Assembly (NCBI RefSeq): GCF_016919445.1
Contig: NZ_CP070356.1
Coordinates: 4,033,502 to 4,097,501 of the forward strand
Direction: 5' to 3'
DNA from: Pseudomonas sp. PDNC002
GTDB taxonomy: Bacteria > Pseudomonadota > Gammaproteobacteria > Pseudomonadales > Pseudomonadaceae
Length of the DNA: 64,000 nucleotides
The position numbers were made by a program, and so were the translations under genes. The notes under the pieces are model-generated. The model was given only the letters and a program-made list of their open reading frames with translations, did no database searches and had not been told where the DNA came from. Positions 47,862 to 59,422 of this stretch are shown here, piece by piece. Within the stretch, counting starts at the first letter, position 1. Each line of letters starts with the position of its first letter.

Positions 47862-48609
47862 CGGGGTAGGCCCGCTGGAGGAACTGCATCTCGGCCAGGA
47901 GAATGCCCAGGTGCTCGGTGTGCAGGCCGCGGCGGCCGCTGAGGTAGAAGTTCACCGCAGGCTCCGGCAGCGGCAGGGTCGCGGCGGCGAAGATGTCGGC
48001 GACCTTGGCTTTCCACGCGGCGGCCAGCTCTTCCGGGTTCGGCGCGACGCCTTCGGCGAACAGGCGCTGCTCGACTTCATCCGCGTTGCACAGCTCGACG
48101 GTGAAGCGCCACACCTGCGGGATCGCTGCGAGCATGCGCGCATGGCTTTCCTCGGTGCCGTCACCCAGGCGTTGCACCCACTCGGAGGAGCGGCGCAGGT
48201 GGTAGGTGACTTCCTTCAGGCCCTTGGCGGCGATGGCGGCGATGCGCTCGTCGCTGGAACTGCTCAGGGCGTGCAGCACGTGGAAGTGCCAGGCGTCGTA
48301 GAGGAACTGCTTGGCGATGGTCACGGCGAAGTCGCCGTTGGGCTGTTCCACCAGCAGCAGGTTGCGGAAGGCGCGCTCGTCGCGGCGGAAGGCCAGGTGA
48401 TCGGCGTCACGGCCGTCGTCCAGCAGTTCCACGGCGTACTCGTACCAGTTGCGCGCCTGGCCCACGAGGTCGAGGCCGACGTTCATCAGCGCCAGCTCTT
48501 CTTCCAGGGCCGGGGCGTGGCCGCACCACTCGCACAGGCGCTGGCCCTGGATCAGGGCGCTGTCGGCGAGGCGCAGCAGGTATTCGATCTTGTCAGAATT
48601 CGGGTTCAT
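47848..48609 (-). CDS. paaC: 1,2-phenylacetyl-CoA epoxidase, structural subunit
   Basis: This is the ferritin-like structural partner of PaaA (253 residues). It is mostly helical with LLRLADSALIQGQRLCEWCG at the start, then LALMNVGLDLVGQARNWYEY and the long HALSSSSDERIAAIAAKGL-type helices. It lacks the full di-iron set, as usual for PaaC. Start ATG 48609 lies 11 bp after the paaB stop; the frame continuing to 48753 is a shadow of paaB. Confidence 0.95.
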   Translation of the reverse strand: MNPNSDKIEYLLRLADSALIQGQRLCEWCGHAPALEEELALMNVGLDLVGQARNWYEYAVELLDDGRDADHLAFRRDERAFRNLLLVEQPNGDFAVTIAKQFLYDAWHFHVLHALSSSSDERIAAIAAKGLKEVTYHLRRSSEWVQRLGDGTEESHARMLAAIPQVWRFTVELCNADEVEQRLFAEGVAPNPEELAAAWKAKVADIFAAATLPLPEPAVNFYLSGRRGLHTEHLGILLAEMQFLQRAYPDATW

Positions 48610-48620
48610 CGCACGCGATC

Positions 48621-48902
48621 TCACATGTGGCCGACTTCGGGCGGCAGCTCGTAGAAGCTGGCATGGCGGTAGACCTTGTCCTGCGCCGGGTCGAACAGCG
48701 GGTCCTTCTCGTCGGGGGAGGAGGCGGTGATCAGCGCGGAGGGCACGACCCACAGGCTCACGCCTTCGTTGCGGCGGGTGTACAGCTCGCGGGCGTTCTC
48801 GATGGCCATGGCGGCGTCGGCGGCATGGACGCTGCCGACATGCTTGTGGTTCAGGCCGTGCTTGCTACGGACGAAAACTTCAAAAAGGGTCCACTCACTC
48901 AT
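48621..48902 (-). CDS. paaB: 1,2-phenylacetyl-CoA epoxidase, small subunit
   Basis: This small subunit of 93 residues is needed for activity of the PaaABCE complex. It has the expected EVFVRSKHGLNHKHVGSVHA and the C-terminal YRHASFYELPPEVGHM. AGGAG precedes ATG 48902; the extra eight residues of the longer frame are not needed. A 150-bp spacer with a hairpin separates it from paaA. Confidence 0.95.
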   Translation of the reverse strand: MSEWTLFEVFVRSKHGLNHKHVGSVHAADAAMAIENARELYTRRNEGVSLWVVPSALITASSPDEKDPLFDPAQDKVYRHASFYELPPEVGHM

Positions 48903-48955
48903 GGTGTTCTCCTGCTCATCAGGCATGAGCTGCTGCGCGTCGGCATAACGTCGTT

Positions 48956-49014
48956 GGAAACAGGCCCGGGCTTGCTCATTTACAACCGTAAACTCCGCGC
49001 CCGCGCCTGTTTCC
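48956..49014. promoter_or_regulatory. Long intercistronic hairpin between paaA and paaB
   Basis: Sixteen-base arms with one mismatch (GGAAACAGGC-C-CGGGC at 48956-48971, complement at 48999-49014, 27-base loop) lie in the 150-bp spacer between paaA and paaB, without a T-tract. It is unlike the other repeats in the window. It could protect paaA mRNA or lower downstream expression. Confidence 0.65.
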
Positions 49015-49052
49015 GCCTAGTTCTGCTCTAGCTCGCTAGCTCAGAGGCGGAA

Positions 49053-50045
49053 TTAGGCTGCGTCTTTCTTCTGTTGTTGTTTGCGGGCGTAGGCCACCGC
49101 GGCTTCGCGGACCCAGGCGCCGTCTTCGATGGCCTTGCGGCGGGTGGCGACGCGCTCGGTGTTGCACGGGCCGTTGCCCTTGAGCACTTCGTAGAATTCT
49201 TCCCACTGGATGTCGCCGAAGTCGTAGTGGCCGCGTTCCTCGTTCCACTTCAGGTCCGGGTCCGGGGCGGTGCAGCCGAGCAGCTCAAGCTGCGGCACGG
49301 TCTGGTCGACGAAGCGCTGGCGCAGCTCGTCGTTGCTCTGCCGCTTGATCTTCCAGGCCATGGACTGGGCGCTGTTGGGGGAATCGGCGTCGCTGGGGCC
49401 GAACATCATCAGGGCCGGCCACCAGAGGCGGTTGATGGCGTCCTGGACCATGTCCTTCTGCGCCTGGTTGCCGTGGCGCATCATGGTCAGGAGGATTTCG
49501 TAGCCCTGGCGCTGGTGGAAGCTCTCTTCCTTGCAGATGCGGATCATCGCGCGGGAATAGGGACCGTAGGAGGTGCGCTGCAGCACCACCTGGTTGACGA
49601 TCGCCGCGCCATCCACCAGCCAGCCCACCGCGCCCATGTCGGCCCAGTTCAGCGTCGGGTAGTTGAAGATGCTCGAGTACTTGGCCTTGCCGCTGTGCAG
49701 CTTGGCGATCTCGGCGTCACGGTCGGCACCCAGGGTTTCCATGGCGCTGTAAAGGTAGAGGCCGTGGCCGGCTTCGTCCTGGATCTTCGCCATCAGCTGC
49801 AGCTTGCGCTTCAAGGTCGGTGCGCGGGTCACCCAGTTGCCCTCGGGCAGCATGCCGACGATCTCGGAGTGGGCGTGCTGGGAAATCTGCCGGATCAGCG
49901 TCTGGCGGTAGGCGTCGGGCATCCAGTTCTTCGCCTCGATCTTCACCTCGGCATCGATCTTTTCCTGGAAGGCGCGTTCCTCGGGGGACATCTCGTCCAG
50001 CGCCTTGATGCGCTTCACGCCGGTCTCAACCAGTTGTGCGTACAT
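49053..50045 (-). CDS. paaA: 1,2-phenylacetyl-CoA epoxidase, catalytic subunit
   Basis: This is the catalytic di-iron oxygenase subunit (330 residues) that forms the 1,2-epoxide of phenylacetyl-CoA with PaaC. Di-iron ligands sit in the ferritin-like helices: the Glu of [40 protein letters not shown] (Glu-x-x-His) and [20 protein letters not shown] (Glu-x-x-x-His). The C-terminal [20 protein letters not shown] is typical. It is the first gene of the epoxidase unit; candidate PaaX motifs lie upstream. Confidence 0.96.
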   Translation of the reverse strand: MYAQLVETGVKRIKALDEMSPEERAFQEKIDAEVKIEAKNWMPDAYRQTLIRQISQHAHSEIVGMLPEGNWVTRAPTLKRKLQLMAKIQDEAGHGLYLYSAMETLGADRDAEIAKLHSGKAKYSSIFNYPTLNWADMGAVGWLVDGAAIVNQVVLQRTSYGPYSRAMIRICKEESFHQRQGYEILLTMMRHGNQAQKDMVQDAINRLWWPALMMFGPSDADSPNSAQSMAWKIKRQSNDELRQRFVDQTVPQLELLGCTAPDPDLKWNEERGHYDFGDIQWEEFYEVLKGNGPCNTERVATRRKAIEDGAWVREAAVAYARKQQQKKDAA

Positions 50046-50106
50046 GCTGTGTCTCCAGCCTTTGTCTTGTTCGTGGGGCGGCCTTGGCCATGGCTGTAGT
50101 TTTAAA

Positions 50107-50163
50107 TGATACAGAAATGAATGTCTAATATTAAATGATGTGTCGTAAATGAGTTTTGTATCG
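50107..50163. promoter_or_regulatory. Candidate PaaX operator upstream of paaA
   Basis: TGATAC at 50107-50112 and the inverted GTATCG at 50158-50163 flank AT-rich DNA 62-118 bp before the paaA start. The TGATAC motif recurs upstream of paaF and paaY. In E. coli PaaX binds TGATTC/GAATCA inverted repeats. Assignment is by motif sharing only. Confidence 0.45.
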
Positions 50164-50365
50164 CTTTGATCGAGGCGAGCCAGAGCTTTCCGGCCAGAAA
50201 TGGTACGTAATTTTCTTGATATGTATCGATTGCGCGGAAAATGCGCAGGAATTTGTCAGGATTTCAGGTGCGGAAAGACGGAGGTCGAAAACCAGCGGAG
50301 CGGCGGGAAATTCGATGAAGTGATACGCAAAGTAAAATTCTATTCGCCGTTGTGTTGCGGTGAAG

Positions 50366-50455
50366 CTGCTCTTGTAGGAGCGGACCTTGTCCGCGAATCC
50401 CGGCGCAGCCGGGATGGATGACTTCGCGGACAAGGTCCGCTCCTACGAAGAGCAG
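50366..50455. repeat. REP doublet of the GTAGGAGCGGA family
   Basis: Long inverted arms (CTTGTAGGAGCGGACCTTGT... and its complement ending CTCCTACGAAGAGCAG) around a GGCGCAGCC-type loop lie just after the DUF1428 gene stop. The remaining part of the gap to paaA (50164-50365) shows no other feature. Confidence 0.88.
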
Positions 50456-50463
50456 GGCGGGCG

Positions 50464-50817
50464 TCAGGCCTGGACGATCACCTGGAAGCCGCCGAAGATC
50501 ATGCGCTGCCCGTCGAAGGGCATGTCGTTGAAGTCGGTCTTCATCCGGGCGTCTTCCATGAACTTCTTCATGCCTTCGTCCCGCGCGGCCTTGCTCGGCC
50601 AGGTGATCCAGGAGAACACCACGGTTTCGTCCTCCTTGCGCTTCACCGCCATGGGGAAGGAGGTCACCTTGCCCTCGGGCACGTCATCGCCCCAGCACTC
50701 GACGACGCTCAGTGCGCCATGCTCCTTGAACAGCGCCGCAGCCTTGCGCGCCACCTCTATGTAGCGCTCGCGGCTGGCGGTGGGCACCGGTACGAGGAAG
50801 CCATCGACATAGGTCAT
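50464..50817 (-). CDS. DUF1428 (YbaA-like) protein
   Basis: This 117-residue protein of the DUF1428/YbaA family has a ferredoxin-like dimeric alpha-beta barrel fold in known structures. Recognisable are YVDGFLVPVPTASRERYIEV, ALSVVECWGDDVPEGKVTSF and FNDMPFDGQRMIFGGFQVIV. Function unknown. It lies between paaK and paaA and is co-directional with them, but a terminator before it and a REP doublet after it suggest its own transcript. AGGAG precedes the ATG. Confidence 0.9.
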   Translation of the reverse strand: MTYVDGFLVPVPTASRERYIEVARKAAALFKEHGALSVVECWGDDVPEGKVTSFPMAVKRKEDETVVFSWITWPSKAARDEGMKKFMEDARMKTDFNDMPFDGQRMIFGGFQVIVQA

Positions 50818-50960
50818 CGTTCATCTCCTGCGAGTGGGCCGGCGGCCGGATGCCGCCTGCCTTTGAGGAATAGTCGAAGGAGGGACGGATAGATCGACAG
50901 GGAAGGTGGGGGAGGCGACGGATGGTTGTCGTGTTGCTGGAGCGATGGGCGCTGGGCGTT

Positions 50961-51079
50961 CCCTCACCCTAACCCTCTCCCAGAGGGAGAGGGGACCGTT
51001 CGGCGTGAAGAGGAATGCCGAGCCAACCGGCAGCTGCGAACTGCTCCCTCTCCCCTTGGGAGAGGGCTGGGGTGAGGGG
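50961..51079. repeat. Intergenic CCCTCTCC repeat element (copy 3)
   Basis: CCCTCACCCTAACCCTCTCC and mirrored GGGAGAGGGCTGGGGTGAGG arms enclose a core with GGACCGTTCGGCGTGAAGAG. This is the clearest copy of the family also seen at 14287-14434 and 38311-38443. Confidence 0.8.
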
Positions 51080-51121
51080 TGATTGCGCGCGCCGAGGTTC
51101 TAAATCACTCCTTCTGAAGAT

Positions 51122-51147
51122 AAAAAGCCCCGCCGAAGCGGGGCTTT
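51122..51147 (-). terminator. Rho-independent terminator after paaK
   Basis: On the minus strand AAAGCCCCGC-TTCG-GCGGGGCTTT is followed by TTA, with the stem beginning 17 bases after the paaK stop. It separates the paaFGHIJK unit from the DUF1428 gene. Confidence 0.88.
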
Positions 51148-51163
51148 CAGTCACGCCGGCGAA

Positions 51164-52483
<1,320 letters not shown>

Positions 52484-52654
52484 GGGTTCACTCGATTTGT
52501 TCTTGTACGCCAGCCGGTGAGGGCTGCGAGTGTCATGGGAGCAGCATAACGCCCCCGTTCGCGGAAGGATTCGAACCCCTGCCAGAGACGTTGCTCTGTC
52601 TGCCAGCCGGTGCACTTGGCGACTGGCGGTGCGGGGTCCGAACCTTCCTTTGGA

Positions 52655-53865
<1,211 letters not shown>

Positions 53866-53869
<4 letters not shown>

Positions 53870-54306
53870 TCGGAGGTCTCCTGCGCCAGCACGGTGCCGC
53901 GCACTTTGTAGGATTTGCCGTGGAACAGGGCGATCAGCTGGCCCTGGGAATTCTCGATGCGCACGTCGTAATTGCCGGTGCGGCCGCTGCGGCTCTGTTC
54001 GAAGGCGCTGGCGACCAGCTCGTCGCCTTCGCGGGCCGGCGCCACGTAATCGATGCTGCAGCCGATGGCGACGGTGGCGTCGTTGTAGCTGTTGCAGGCG
54101 AAGGCGAAGGCCGAGTCGGCCAGGGCGAACAGGTAGCCGCCATGGCAGGTGCCGTGGCCCTGGATCATGTCCTCGCGCACGCGCATCGACAGCTTGGCGC
54201 TGCCCGGGCCGGCATCCAGCAGCTGGATGCCCATGCGGCGGGTGGCCTGGTCGCGCTCGTACATGGACTCCGCGCAGGCGCGGGCGAGCTGGGTTGCGTC
54301 AGTCAT
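53866..54306 (-). CDS. paaI: Hydroxyphenylacetyl-CoA thioesterase
   Basis: This hot-dog thioesterase (146 residues) releases CoA from dead-end phenylacetyl-CoA derivatives and so protects the CoA pool. The helix signature [20 protein letters not shown] (about 46-65, with the catalytic Asp) is clear. The start at 54306 overlaps the paaH end by 8 bases; ATG 54327 is a less likely start. Confidence 0.93.
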
Positions 54307-55816
54307 GGAAGGCTCTCCCCTCGGCATGCAGGCGGCGCAACAGCAGGGATGGGCGATAGCGGTCCTCGCCGTAGGCGGTTTGCAGGTTGTCGAGCACGCG
54401 CAGCACGTTGCCGATGCCGATCTGCCCGGCCCAGGCCAGCGGGCCCTGCGGGTAGTTCACGCCGGCGCGCATGGCGAGGTCGATGTCACCGGCGCTGCCC
54501 ACGCCTTGCAGCACGGCGTCTGCGCCTTCGTTGGCGAGCATCGCCACGGTGCGCAGCACGGCGAGGCCGGGTGTGTCGCTCAGGCGACTAGCGGTAATGC
54601 CGGCCTTGGCCAGCAGGGCGACGGCCTGGTCCAGTGCTTCGGGTGTGGTGTCCGCCGAGCAGGCAATGCCCAGGCGCGAAGCCTTGGTGTAGTCCAGCGC
54701 GAGGTCGATCAGCACGAGGTTGCGCAGGCCGTCTTGCTTGGCGCGCTGGCTGGCGAGGCGGCCGTCGGACAGGGCGATCACCGCATCACCGACACGCAGC
54801 AGGCCATTGCCGGCGCGCTGGACGATCTCGATGCCCGCGTCTTTCAGGCGCTGCGCCAGCGGCTGGGCGACGCCCAGATCGCCTTCCAGTACGCAGGCGC
54901 TGACAGGCGAGGCGCTGCTCAGGCTGGCCGGCTGCGGTCGCTCGGCACCTTCGGCGTAATCATAGAAGCCGCGACCGCTCTTGCGGCCGAGGCGGCCGGC
55001 GTCCACCAGTTCCTTCTGAATCAGCGAGGGCTGGAAGCGGAAGTCGCCGTAGTAGGCGGCGAATACCGAGCAGGTGACGGCGTAGTTGACGTCGTGGCCG
55101 ATCAGGTCGGTCAGCTCGAAGGCGCCCATGCGGAAGCCGCCGGCATCGCGCATCAGCGCATCCAGCGTCGCGCAGTCGGCGGCGCCTTCCTGCAGCAGGC
55201 GCAGGCTTTCGGCGTAGAAGGGGCGCGCCACGCGGTTGACGATGAAGCCGGGGGTCGACCTGGTGTGCACCGGTTTCTTGCCCCAGGCCAGCGAGGTGGC
55301 ATACAGGCTGTCGGCCAGTGCAGGATCGGTGGCGAGGCCGGAGACGACTTCCACCAGCGCCATCAGCGGCGCCGGGTTGAAGAAGTGCATACCAATTGCG
55401 CGTCCAGGAAATCTCAGCCCGGCGGCGAGGCTGGTGATGGACAGCGAGGAGGTGTTGCTGGCGAGGATGCAGTCTTCTGCGCACAGCGCTTCCAACTGCT
55501 GGAACAGGCCACGCTTGACCTCCAGGTTCTCGACGATGGCCTCGATCACCAGCTTCGAGTCGGCCAGTGCCTCGATGGCTTCCACCGGTTGCAGGCGCGC
55601 GACGATGGCACTGCGTTCCTCGGCGCCGAGCTTGCCTTTCTCCACCAGGCGACCGAGCTGGCGGTCGATGCCGTCGATGGCCTGGGCGGCGGCGCCGGGG
55701 CGGTTGTCGTAGAGCTTCACCGGATGGCCGGCCTGGGCGGCGACCTGGGCGATACCCGCACCCATGGCGCCTGCGCCGATGACCGCGACTTTCGCGTCTT
55801 GCTGAAGTGCGCTCAT
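54299..55816 (-). CDS. paaH: 3-hydroxyadipyl-CoA dehydrogenase
   Basis: This NAD-dependent dehydrogenase oxidises 3-hydroxyadipyl-CoA in the beta-oxidation-like part. It has 505 residues, slightly longer than E. coli PaaH. The Rossmann motif KVAVIGAGAMGAGIAQVAAQ (about 9-28), SNTSSLSITSLAAGLRFPGR, the catalytic-His region IGMHFFNPAPLMALVEVVSG, and two 3HCDH C-terminal domains (about 190-290 and 400-500) are visible. It lies 3 bp after paaG. Confidence 0.95.
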   Translation of the reverse strand: MSALQQDAKVAVIGAGAMGAGIAQVAAQAGHPVKLYDNRPGAAAQAIDGIDRQLGRLVEKGKLGAEERSAIVARLQPVEAIEALADSKLVIEAIVENLEVKRGLFQQLEALCAEDCILASNTSSLSITSLAAGLRFPGRAIGMHFFNPAPLMALVEVVSGLATDPALADSLYATSLAWGKKPVHTRSTPGFIVNRVARPFYAESLRLLQEGAADCATLDALMRDAGGFRMGAFELTDLIGHDVNYAVTCSVFAAYYGDFRFQPSLIQKELVDAGRLGRKSGRGFYDYAEGAERPQPASLSSASPVSACVLEGDLGVAQPLAQRLKDAGIEIVQRAGNGLLRVGDAVIALSDGRLASQRAKQDGLRNLVLIDLALDYTKASRLGIACSADTTPEALDQAVALLAKAGITASRLSDTPGLAVLRTVAMLANEGADAVLQGVGSAGDIDLAMRAGVNYPQGPLAWAGQIGIGNVLRVLDNLQTAYGEDRYRPSLLLRRLHAEGRAFHD

Positions 55817-55819
55817 CGA

Positions 55820-56611
55820 TCAGCGGCCCTTGAAGCTGGGGGTGCGTTTTTCCATGAAGGCGGACACGCCCTCGCGGTAGTCCTCGCTGCGGCCGGCCAG
55901 GCGCTGCAGGTCGCGCTCCAGCTCCAACTGCTCGTCGAAGCTGTTGTTCAGGCTGGCATTGAGGCTGCGCTTGATCAGCGCCAGGCCGTAGGTCGGCTGG
56001 GTGGCCAGATGGCGAGCGAGCTTGAGCGCTTCCTCGCGCAGGTTGGCGTCATCCACCACCTGGAAGATCAGGCCCCATTGTTCGGCTTGTTCAGCGGTGA
56101 GGCGATTGCCCAGCAGCGCGAGCGCCTTGGCGCGGGCCATGCCGACCAGGCGCGGCAGCGTCCAGGTGCCGCCGGAATCGGGGATCAGGCCGATCTTGCA
56201 GAAGGCCTGGATAAAGCTGGCCGAACGCGCCGCCAGCACCAGGTCGCAGGCCAGCGGGATGTTCGCGCCGGCGCCGGCGGCCACGCCGTTCACGGCGCAG
56301 ATCACCGGCAGCGGCAGGTCGCGCAGGGTGCGGATCAGCGGGTTGTAGAACTGCTCGATGGACTGCCCGAGGTCAGGCGCTTCCGCGCCGGGTGCGACGT
56401 TGCGATCGGACAGGTCCTGGCCTGCGCAGAAGCCGCGGCCTTCGCCGGTCAGCAGCAGGACGCGGGCTTCCGGGTTCTGCCGGACCTGCTTGAGCGCCTC
56501 GCGCACTTCGCCGTGCATGGCGGCGTTGAAGCTGTTCAGCTGCTCCGGGCGATTCAGGCTGAGGAGGGCGACGCCGTCCTCGATGGAAAACAGGATGTGC
56601 TCGAAGTTCAT
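55820..56611 (-). CDS. paaG: 1,2-epoxyphenylacetyl-CoA isomerase
   Basis: This crotonase-fold isomerase converts the ring epoxide to oxepin-CoA and also handles a double-bond shift downstream. The 263 residues include LLTGEGRGFCAGQDLSDRNV (oxyanion-hole motif), VNGVAAGAGANIPLACDLVL and KIGLIPDSGGTWTLPRLVGM with the catalytic Asp. Start at 56611; the longer frame is a shadow of paaF. Co-directional with paaF across a 70-bp spacer. Confidence 0.95.
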   Translation of the reverse strand: MNFEHILFSIEDGVALLSLNRPEQLNSFNAAMHGEVREALKQVRQNPEARVLLLTGEGRGFCAGQDLSDRNVAPGAEAPDLGQSIEQFYNPLIRTLRDLPLPVICAVNGVAAGAGANIPLACDLVLAARSASFIQAFCKIGLIPDSGGTWTLPRLVGMARAKALALLGNRLTAEQAEQWGLIFQVVDDANLREEALKLARHLATQPTYGLALIKRSLNASLNNSFDEQLELERDLQRLAGRSEDYREGVSAFMEKRTPSFKGR

Positions 56612-56681
56612 GGGCGGGCTCGCTCCATCAATAGGCAGGCTTTTGCCGGAAAAAAGGGGGATTCGCTCAGCGGCCCTGGCT

Positions 56682-57455
56682 CTATTGGCCAAGGAAGGCT
56701 GGCTTGCGCTTTTCCTGGAAGGCGCGGATGCCTTCGTCGCGGTCGGCGGTGCCGGCCAGCAGGGTGAAGGCGTGGCGTTCGAAGCGCAGGCCGGTCGCAA
56801 GATCGGTGTCTTGCGCCTTGAGCAGCGCTTCCTTGGCCAGGCGCACGGCGAGCGGCGCCTTGGCAGCGATGAGCTTGGCGATCTGCAGGGCACGTTCGAC
56901 GGTGAATTCGGGTTGGGTGACTTCGCTGATCAGGCCGGCGCGCTGGGCGTGGCGCGCGTCGATGGCTTCACCGGTGAGCACCATCTGCATGGCCAGCGGT
57001 TTGCCCACGGCGCGCAGCAGGCGCTGGGTGCCGCCGGCGCCGGGCATGATGCCGAGGTTGATTTCCGGCTGGCCGAAGCGGGCGTCTTCGCCAGCAATCA
57101 GGATGTCGGCGTGCATGGCCAGCTCGCAGCCGCCGCCCAGGGCGAAGCCGTTGACGGCAGCGATCAGCGGTTTGGAGAAGGCGGCGATGCGCTGCCAGTA
57201 GCCGACGCGGGGGTCGTTGAGGATGCCGACCAGGTCGCGTTCGGCCATCTCCTTGATGTCGGCGCCGGCGGCAAAGGCCTTGCGGCTGCCGGTCAGCACC
57301 ACGGCGCGGGTTTCGCTGTCCTGCTCGGCGGCGTCGAGTTCGGCGGCCAGTTCGCCGAGCAGTTCGGTGTTCAGGGCATTCAGCGCCTCGGGGCGCTGCA
57401 GGGTGATCAGGCGAATGCCCGCTTCAGGCATCTGAACGGCAAGGGTGCGAGGCAT
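56682..57455 (-). CDS. paaF: 2,3-dehydroadipyl-CoA hydratase
   Basis: This crotonase-fold hydratase makes 3-hydroxyadipyl-CoA. It has 257 residues; the crotonase signature reads AFAAGADIKEMAERD, then NGFALGGGCELAMHADILIA (catalytic Glu region) and EINLGIMPGAGGTQRLLRAV. It is the first gene of the minus-strand paaFGHIJK unit; GAGGA precedes ATG 57455. It is divergent from paaY over 366 bp containing candidate PaaX sites. Confidence 0.95.
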   Translation of the reverse strand: MPRTLAVQMPEAGIRLITLQRPEALNALNTELLGELAAELDAAEQDSETRAVVLTGSRKAFAAGADIKEMAERDLVGILNDPRVGYWQRIAAFSKPLIAAVNGFALGGGCELAMHADILIAGEDARFGQPEINLGIMPGAGGTQRLLRAVGKPLAMQMVLTGEAIDARHAQRAGLISEVTQPEFTVERALQIAKLIAAKAPLAVRLAKEALLKAQDTDLATGLRFERHAFTLLAGTADRDEGIRAFQEKRKPAFLGQ

Positions 57456-57560
57456 GACATCGTCCTCAGGCTGCACGCACGGCTTCGTGGCCGGCTGGTA
57501 TTGGAATTATGGGAGGCAGGCGTTGCCCGTCTCCGGCCTTTCCGCAGTATAGGCCTAAAG

Positions 57561-57593
57561 TGATACAAGAAAACAACTACGAAAGTTGAATCA
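57561..57593. promoter_or_regulatory. Candidate PaaX operator upstream of paaF
   Basis: TGATAC (57561-57566) and GAATCA (57588-57593) form an inverted pair with a 21-base spacer, 106-138 bp before the paaF start. The half-sites match the TGATTC/GAATCA known for E. coli PaaX apart from one base; the spacer is shorter than in E. coli. Confidence 0.55.
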
Positions 57594-57757
57594 CGTGTCT
57601 AAAGTGTTTCTGCCGTTGCCAGTGAGTCGATCAAGCCACCTGTCTTTTGTGAGAGCTTTTGTGGCGTATTTACTGGTTTTGTAAGGGTTTTTGAGGAGGG
57701 TAAGACATTCCTTGAAAGCGATACGGCAGATTTAGATTGGTTGGTTTTGATTTGATG

Positions 57758-57763
57758 TGATAC
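57758..57763. promoter_or_regulatory. TGATAC motif upstream of paaY
   Basis: TGTGATACAAGA here matches AGTGATACAAGA upstream of paaF in 11 of 12 bases and lies 59 bp before the paaY start. An inverted partner is not clear. It may be a PaaX half-site; the region between 57593 and 57757 is AT-rich and holds no gene. Confidence 0.4.
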
Positions 57764-57821
57764 AAGATTTGCAAAAGAACAAATCGCTTTGCGCAGAGAT
57801 GCCGCAAAGCCGGAGAACCCG

Positions 57822-58421
57822 ATGCCCTGCTACAGCCTTGAAGGCGTGCGCCCCGTCGTACACCCGACCGCCTATGTCCATCCCACCGCCGTGCTGATCG
57901 GTGATGTCATTGTCGGCCCCGGCTGTTACGTCGGCCCGTTGGCGGCACTGCGCGGTGATTTCGGACGGATCGTCCTCGAAGAAGGTGCGAACCTTCAGGA
58001 CACCTGCGTCATGCACGGGTTTCCGGACAGCGACACCGTCGTCGAACGCAACGGCCACATTGGCCATGGTGCCGTGCTTCACGGCTGCCGGATCGGCGAG
58101 GACGCGCTGGTAGGCATGAATGCCGTGGTGATGGATTACGCGCAGATCGGTGCTCGCTCCATCGTTTCAGCCGCCGCCTTCGTCAAGGCCAAGTTCGAGT
58201 GCGCTCCGCAGAGTCTGGTGATGGGCGCGCCGGCCAGCGTCAAGCGCAGCCTCAGCGACGAGGAGATTGCCTGGAAGCGCCGTGGCACCGAGGAATACCA
58301 GGCGCTGGCCAAACGCTGCATCACCAGCCTGGTGGAATGCCAGCCGCTGGCGGAAATAGAAGAAGAGCGCCCGCGTCTGGGGGATTCCGGTTTTCGGCCC
58401 AAGGTAGGGAAGGGCGCATGA
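57822..58421 (+). CDS. paaY: Gamma-carbonic-anhydrase-like thioesterase
   Basis: This left-handed beta-helix protein (199 residues) of the gamma-carbonic-anhydrase/hexapeptide family acts as a thioesterase that helps remove ring-hydroxylated or stalled CoA thioesters of the paa route. Hexapeptide repeats run over about 12-135 ([40 protein letters not shown]). Metal-ligand histidines are seen in the [11 protein letters not shown] segment. GGAGA precedes ATG 57822; translation is coupled to the next frame by an ATGA at its stop. Confidence 0.93.
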   Translation: MPCYSLEGVRPVVHPTAYVHPTAVLIGDVIVGPGCYVGPLAALRGDFGRIVLEEGANLQDTCVMHGFPDSDTVVERNGHIGHGAVLHGCRIGEDALVGMNAVVMDYAQIGARSIVSAAAFVKAKFECAPQSLVMGAPASVKRSLSDEEIAWKRRGTEEYQALAKRCITSLVECQPLAEIEEERPRLGDSGFRPKVGKGA

Positions 58422-58498
58422 GTACTGGGGTTCGCTCCAATGGCCAGGCGGTGCGGCGGGCAGGTATAGTCGCCGCTCCTCCGACTGCGCACCGTGCC

Positions 58499-59422
58499 AT
58501 GACCGCTCTAGCACCGCTGAATCAGCTGATCAATCGCTTCCAGGAACAGACGCCGATCCGCGCCAGTTCGCTGATCATCACCCTTTACGGCGATGCCATC
58601 GAACCCCATGGCGGCACCGTCTGGCTGGGTAGCCTGATCAATCTGCTGGAACCCTTCGGCATCAACGAGCGGCTTATCCGTACCTCGATCTTCCGCCTGA
58701 CCAAGGAAGACTGGCTGACCGCCGAGAAGGTCGGCCGGCGCAGTTACTACAGCCTGACCGGCACCGGCCGGCGGCGGTTCGAAAAGGCTTTCAAGCGCGT
58801 CTACAGCTCCAGCCTGCCGGCCTGGGACGGCTCCTGGACCCTGGTAATGCTCTCGCAGATCGCCGCCGACAAGCGCAAGCAGGTCCGCGAGGAACTGGAA
58901 TGGCAGGGCTTCGGCGCGATTTCGCCGACCGTCATGGCCTGCCCGCGCGCCGATCGCAGCGACGTGATGGCAACCTTGCAGGACCTCGAAGTCGCCGACG
59001 ATTGCATCGTCTTCGAAACCCGCGCCCAGGACGTGCTGGCTTCCCGCGCCATGCGCATGCAGGTGCGCGAGAGCTGGAAGATCGACGAGCTCGGCGAGCA
59101 CTACAGCGAATTCATCCAGCTGTTCCGCCCGCTCTGGCAGGCACTGCGCGAGCAGGACCAGCTGCGCCCGGAAGACTGCTTCCTGGCGCGCACCCTTTTG
59201 ATCCACGAATACCGCCGGCTGCTACTGCGCGACCCACAACTGCCCGACGAACTGCTCCCGGGCGATTGGGAAGGTCGCGCCGCGCGACAGCTGTGCCGCA
59301 ACATCTACCGACTGATCCACGCCAAGGCCGAGGACTGGCTGAACCGCAACCTGGAGACCGCCGACGGCCCGCTGCCGGATGTCGGGGAAAGCTTCTATAA
59401 GCGTTTCGGCGGATTGAACTGA
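58499..59422 (+). CDS. paaX: Phenylacetyl-CoA-responsive repressor
   Basis: This is a GntR-like/PaaX-family repressor of the phenylacetate genes; phenylacetyl-CoA is the inducer in E. coli. It has 307 residues with a winged-helix N-terminal half (about 15-90; TPIRASSLIITLYGDAIEPH, GINERLIRTSIFRLTKEDWL, AEKVGRRSYYSLTGTGRRRF) and the PaaX C-terminal region (IDELGEHYSEFIQLFRPLWQ, PGDWEGRAARQLCRNIYRLI). ATG 58499 gives the usual N-terminus; ATG 58418, overlapping the paaY stop, would add 27 residues. Confidence 0.95.
   Translation: MTALAPLNQLINRFQEQTPIRASSLIITLYGDAIEPHGGTVWLGSLINLLEPFGINERLIRTSIFRLTKEDWLTAEKVGRRSYYSLTGTGRRRFEKAFKRVYSSSLPAWDGSWTLVMLSQIAADKRKQVREELEWQGFGAISPTVMACPRADRSDVMATLQDLEVADDCIVFETRAQDVLASRAMRMQVRESWKIDELGEHYSEFIQLFRPLWQALREQDQLRPEDCFLARTLLIHEYRRLLLRDPQLPDELLPGDWEGRAARQLCRNIYRLIHAKAEDWLNRNLETADGPLPDVGESFYKRFGGLN

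Noticed and set aside
52560..52600. tRNA-like T-arm (GGATTCGAACCCC) before paaK
   Set aside because: The putative T-stem pairs poorly and no anticodon arm or acceptor stem can be built around it.
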